Below are positions 61,997-64,000 of a DNA stretch of 64,000 bases, piece by piece. Location of the stretch: the NCBI RefSeq assembly GCF_923868895.1, contig NZ_OV350343.1, positions 1,426,001 through 1,490,000 on the forward strand. Direction: 5' to 3'. The DNA comes from Halomonas sp. TD01. GTDB taxonomy: Bacteria; Pseudomonadota; Gammaproteobacteria; Pseudomonadales; Halomonadaceae. Both the position numbers and the translations under genes were made by a program. How positions within the stretch are numbered: position 1 is the first letter of the stretch; each line of letters opens with the position of its first letter. The notes beneath the pieces are model-generated. The model ran no database searches and had not been told where the DNA came from. It saw only the letters and a program-made list of their open reading frames with translations.

Positions 61997-64000
61997 TTAC
62001 TGCCGTTTAGCGACCAGCGTTAAAATGTCATAGCTGGCGACCAGCTCATCATGTTGATTGGTCACTGCCACGTCCCACATCACCACGCCTTGAGGGTGTC
62101 CATCAGGTGATGCCCGGCCCTGGTCAATCTTACGCTTACAGGTGAGGCGGGCGCGGATGGTATCGCCGACCAACACAGGTGTAATAAAGCGCAGCGTATC
62201 CAGGCCGTAGTTAGCCAATACGGGACCTTCGCCTGGGTAGACGAACAAGCCAGCGGCTGCCGACAGTACAAAGTAGCCGTGGGCAATGCGTTGGCCGAAC
62301 TGGGTCTCTTTCGCGGCAATGTCGTCGAAGTGCATGTAAAAGTGGTCGCCGGAAAGGCAGCCAAAATTGACGATGTCGGCTTCAGTGACGGTACGGCGGT
62401 GGGTTAGCAGTGACTCGCCAACCTGCAGGTCATCGAAGTGGCGGCGGAACGGGTGGATATCGTTCTCGATCACCTTCGCGCCACGCACATATTCCCCTGT
62501 GACTGCCGCGAGCATGGTCGGAGAGCCCTGGATAGCGGTGCGTTGTAGATAGTGGTGAACAGCACGAATGCCACCGAGCTCCTCGCCACCGCCTGCGCGG
62601 CCGGGCCCGCCATGCTTGAGCATCGGCAGCGGAGAGCCGTGGCCAGTGGATTCCTTTGCTGCCTGGGCATCCAGAATCTGCAGGCGGCCGTGCTGGGCGG
62701 CTAAGACGGGGATCATTTCGGCAGCAATGGCAGGGTCTTTGGTGGTCAGTGTGGTCACCAGGCTGCCCTTGCCCTTGGCGGCGATGGTCAGGGCTTCGTC
62801 GATGCCGCTGTAGGGCATTAGCGTCGCGACGGGGCCGAAAGCTTCGATGTCGTGCGCGCCACCGTCGTTCAACGGGTTACGGTTGATCAGTAAGTGGGGG
62901 GAGATGAACGCGCCGTTTTCCACATCCTGGCCGACGGGCTTGAAGCTGCCGTCTCTGCCAAAGACGCACTCACTGGTTTCTAGCAGCTGTTCGATAGCAT
63001 GATTAACGTCTCTCAGTTGGTCACGGGAAGAGAGTGCACCCATGCGCACGCCTTCTTGATGAGGATCACCGACCACGATGTTGGAAAGGCGCTCTTTAAT
63101 CAGGCCCGCTAATGCATCCAGATGCTCGGCGGGCACTAACACCCGACGGATCGCGGTACATTTCTGGCCTGACTTGGCGGTCATCTCTTTGACGACTTCT
63201 TTGGCAAAGATCTCGAACTCTTCGTCTTCTGGGCTAACATCCGGGGCCATGATGGCGCTGTTGAGCGAGTCCGCCTCGGCGTTGAAGGGGATGCTCTTCG
63301 CCATGATATTAGGGTGGCTTTTCAGCTTCAGGGCGGTGCTTGCTGATCCGGTAAAGGTGACAAAGTCCTGCTCTTCCAGGTGGTCCAGTAAGTCACCGGC
63401 TCCACCGATCACCAGTTGCAGGGCACCTTCCGGCAGCAGGCCAGATTCGTTGATGACGCGCACGGCTGCTTCGGTTAGGTAGCTAGTCGCCGTTGCCGGT
63501 TTGAAGATACACGGCATGCCTGCCAGAAAGGCGGGCGCGAACTTCTCCAACATGCCCCAGATAGGAAAGTTGAACGCATTAATATGCACAGAGACACCGC
63601 GGCGGGGTACCAGAATGTGGGTGCCGTTGAAGTGGTTCTCTTTGCCTAATTGTGTCACCGGGCCTTCGTGGGCCACATTGCCTGAGGGCAGTTCCTTGCG
63701 GCCCGTGGAAGCGTAGGTAAACAGGGTGCCGAAACCACCGTCGATGTCGATCCAGGAGTCGGCCTTGGTGCAGCCGGTGTGGTGGGAAATGGCATAAAGC
63801 TCACGCTTACGCTCTTGGATATAGGCGGCCAGCGCCTTAAGAATGGCGGCCCGCTGCTGAAAATCCAGTGCCAGAATGTTTTTCACGCCGGTGTTGCGGG
63901 CGTACGCCACCGCTTCGCGGAAATTGATCTCTTCTTGGTGAGTATACGCAATGGTGGTGCCGTTGATGGCGCTGATAAGGGCTTTGGACTCGGTTTGTCC
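61997..64000 (-). CDS. paaZ: Bifunctional oxepin-CoA hydrolase / semialdehyde dehydrogenase PaaZ (5' end beyond window)
   Basis: The frame runs through the right edge, so the start is missing; about 667 residues are visible. The N-terminal part is an aldehyde dehydrogenase ([15 protein letters not shown] [51 protein letters not shown] with the catalytic Cys region, [28 protein letters not shown]). The last ~150 residues are a MaoC-like hydratase ([37 protein letters not shown]). It opens the oxepin-CoA ring and oxidises the semialdehyde in phenylacetyl-CoA breakdown. The GTG at 63910 is internal, not the start. Confidence 0.95.
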   Translation of the reverse strand, partial: GQTESKALISAINGTTIAYTHQEEINFREAVAYARNTGVKNILALDFQQRAAILKALAAYIQERKRELYAISHHTGCTKADSWIDIDGGFGTLFTYASTGRKELPSGNVAHEGPVTQLGKENHFNGTHILVPRRGVSVHINAFNFPIWGMLEKFAPAFLAGMPCIFKPATATSYLTEAAVRVINESGLLPEGALQLVIGGAGDLLDHLEEQDFVTFTGSASTALKLKSHPNIMAKSIPFNAEADSLNSAIMAPDVSPEDEEFEIFAKEVVKEMTAKSGQKCTAIRRVLVPAEHLDALAGLIKERLSNIVVGDPHQEGVRMGALSSRDQLRDVNHAIEQLLETSECVFGRDGSFKPVGQDVENGAFISPHLLINRNPLNDGGAHDIEAFGPVATLMPYSGIDEALTIAAKGKGSLVTTLTTKDPAIAAEMIPVLAAQHGRLQILDAQAAKESTGHGSPLPMLKHGGPGRAGGGEELGGIRAVHHYLQRTAIQGSPTMLAAVTGEYVRGAKVIENDIHPFRRHFDDLQVGESLLTHRRTVTEADIVNFGCLSGDHFYMHFDDIAAKETQFGQRIAHGYFVLSAAAGLFVYPGEGPVLANYGLDTLRFITPVLVGDTIRARLTCKRKIDQGRASPDGHPQGVVMWDVAVTNQHDELVASYDILTLVAKRQ

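Noticed and set aside
63908..63910. GTG at 63910 as the paaZ start
   Set aside because: The frame continues in register to the window edge with PaaZ-like residues ([22 protein letters not shown]), so the GTG is an internal valine.

Overview
The window looks like chromosome from a moderately halophilic gammaproteobacterium of the Halomonadaceae (Halomonas/Vreelandella type). This is inferred from gene content, protein style and the fairly GC-rich flanks, not from a search. It holds about 50 credible protein genes, one tRNA and one clear genomic island.

Layout. (1) 1-3 kb: the end of a urease accessory operon (ureF, ureG), then a chemoreceptor gene behind a sigma-28-like promoter. (2) 3-6 kb: a leftward three-gene TRAP transporter operon. 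(3) 6.0-23.7 kb: directly after tRNA-Arg(CCG) lies a DNA phosphorothioation island. Rightward dptF-dptG-dptH (restriction) faces leftward dndB-dndC-dndD-dndE (modification). Between them sits a strongly AT-rich three-gene cassette: a PIN-nuclease/winged-helix protein coupled to dptH, a 646-aa DGQHR protein distantly resembling DndB, and a 382-aa protein carrying a HEPN-like Rx6H motif. No integrase and no duplicated tRNA end were found. (4) 24-28 kb: a membrane/coiled-coil protein with a TelA-like partner, a YihY/BrkB membrane protein and an ECF sigma factor. (5) 28-35 kb: a leftward four-gene operon for a hydroxamate siderophore (PLP decarboxylase, N-hydroxylase, MFS exporter, fused acyltransferase-NIS synthetase) behind a strong Fur box. 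(6) 35-62 kb: aromatic amino acid catabolism. It includes hpd with a Rieske protein, an Lrp regulator, tyrR, a sodium-coupled amino acid transporter, a LuxR regulator, two paralogous FAD-monooxygenase/small-protein pairs, a fused indolepyruvate:ferredoxin oxidoreductase with its Lrp regulator, a homogentisate operon (MBL protein, FAD monooxygenase, DUF2783, hmgA, a FAH-family hydrolase, maiA), a marR gene and a TRAP operon. (7) 62-64 kb: paaZ of the phenylacetyl-CoA pathway, running off the right edge.

How it works together. Aromatic amino acids enter through the NSS transporter, and aromatic acids perhaps through the TRAP system. Tyrosine-derived 4-hydroxyphenylpyruvate becomes homogentisate through Hpd. 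HmgA, MaiA and the FAH-family hydrolase then take it to fumarate and acetoacetate. The flavin monooxygenase pairs could feed hydroxyphenylacetates into the same route. A 16-bp palindrome occurs upstream of the homogentisate operon, the TRAP operon and an orphan TRAP binding-protein gene, which suggests one MarR regulon.

The most original signals are the PIN/DGQHR/HEPN-like cassette inside the Dnd island, the shared MarR-type palindrome, and a recurring habit of short (12-16 nt) tandem duplications in spacers between genes.
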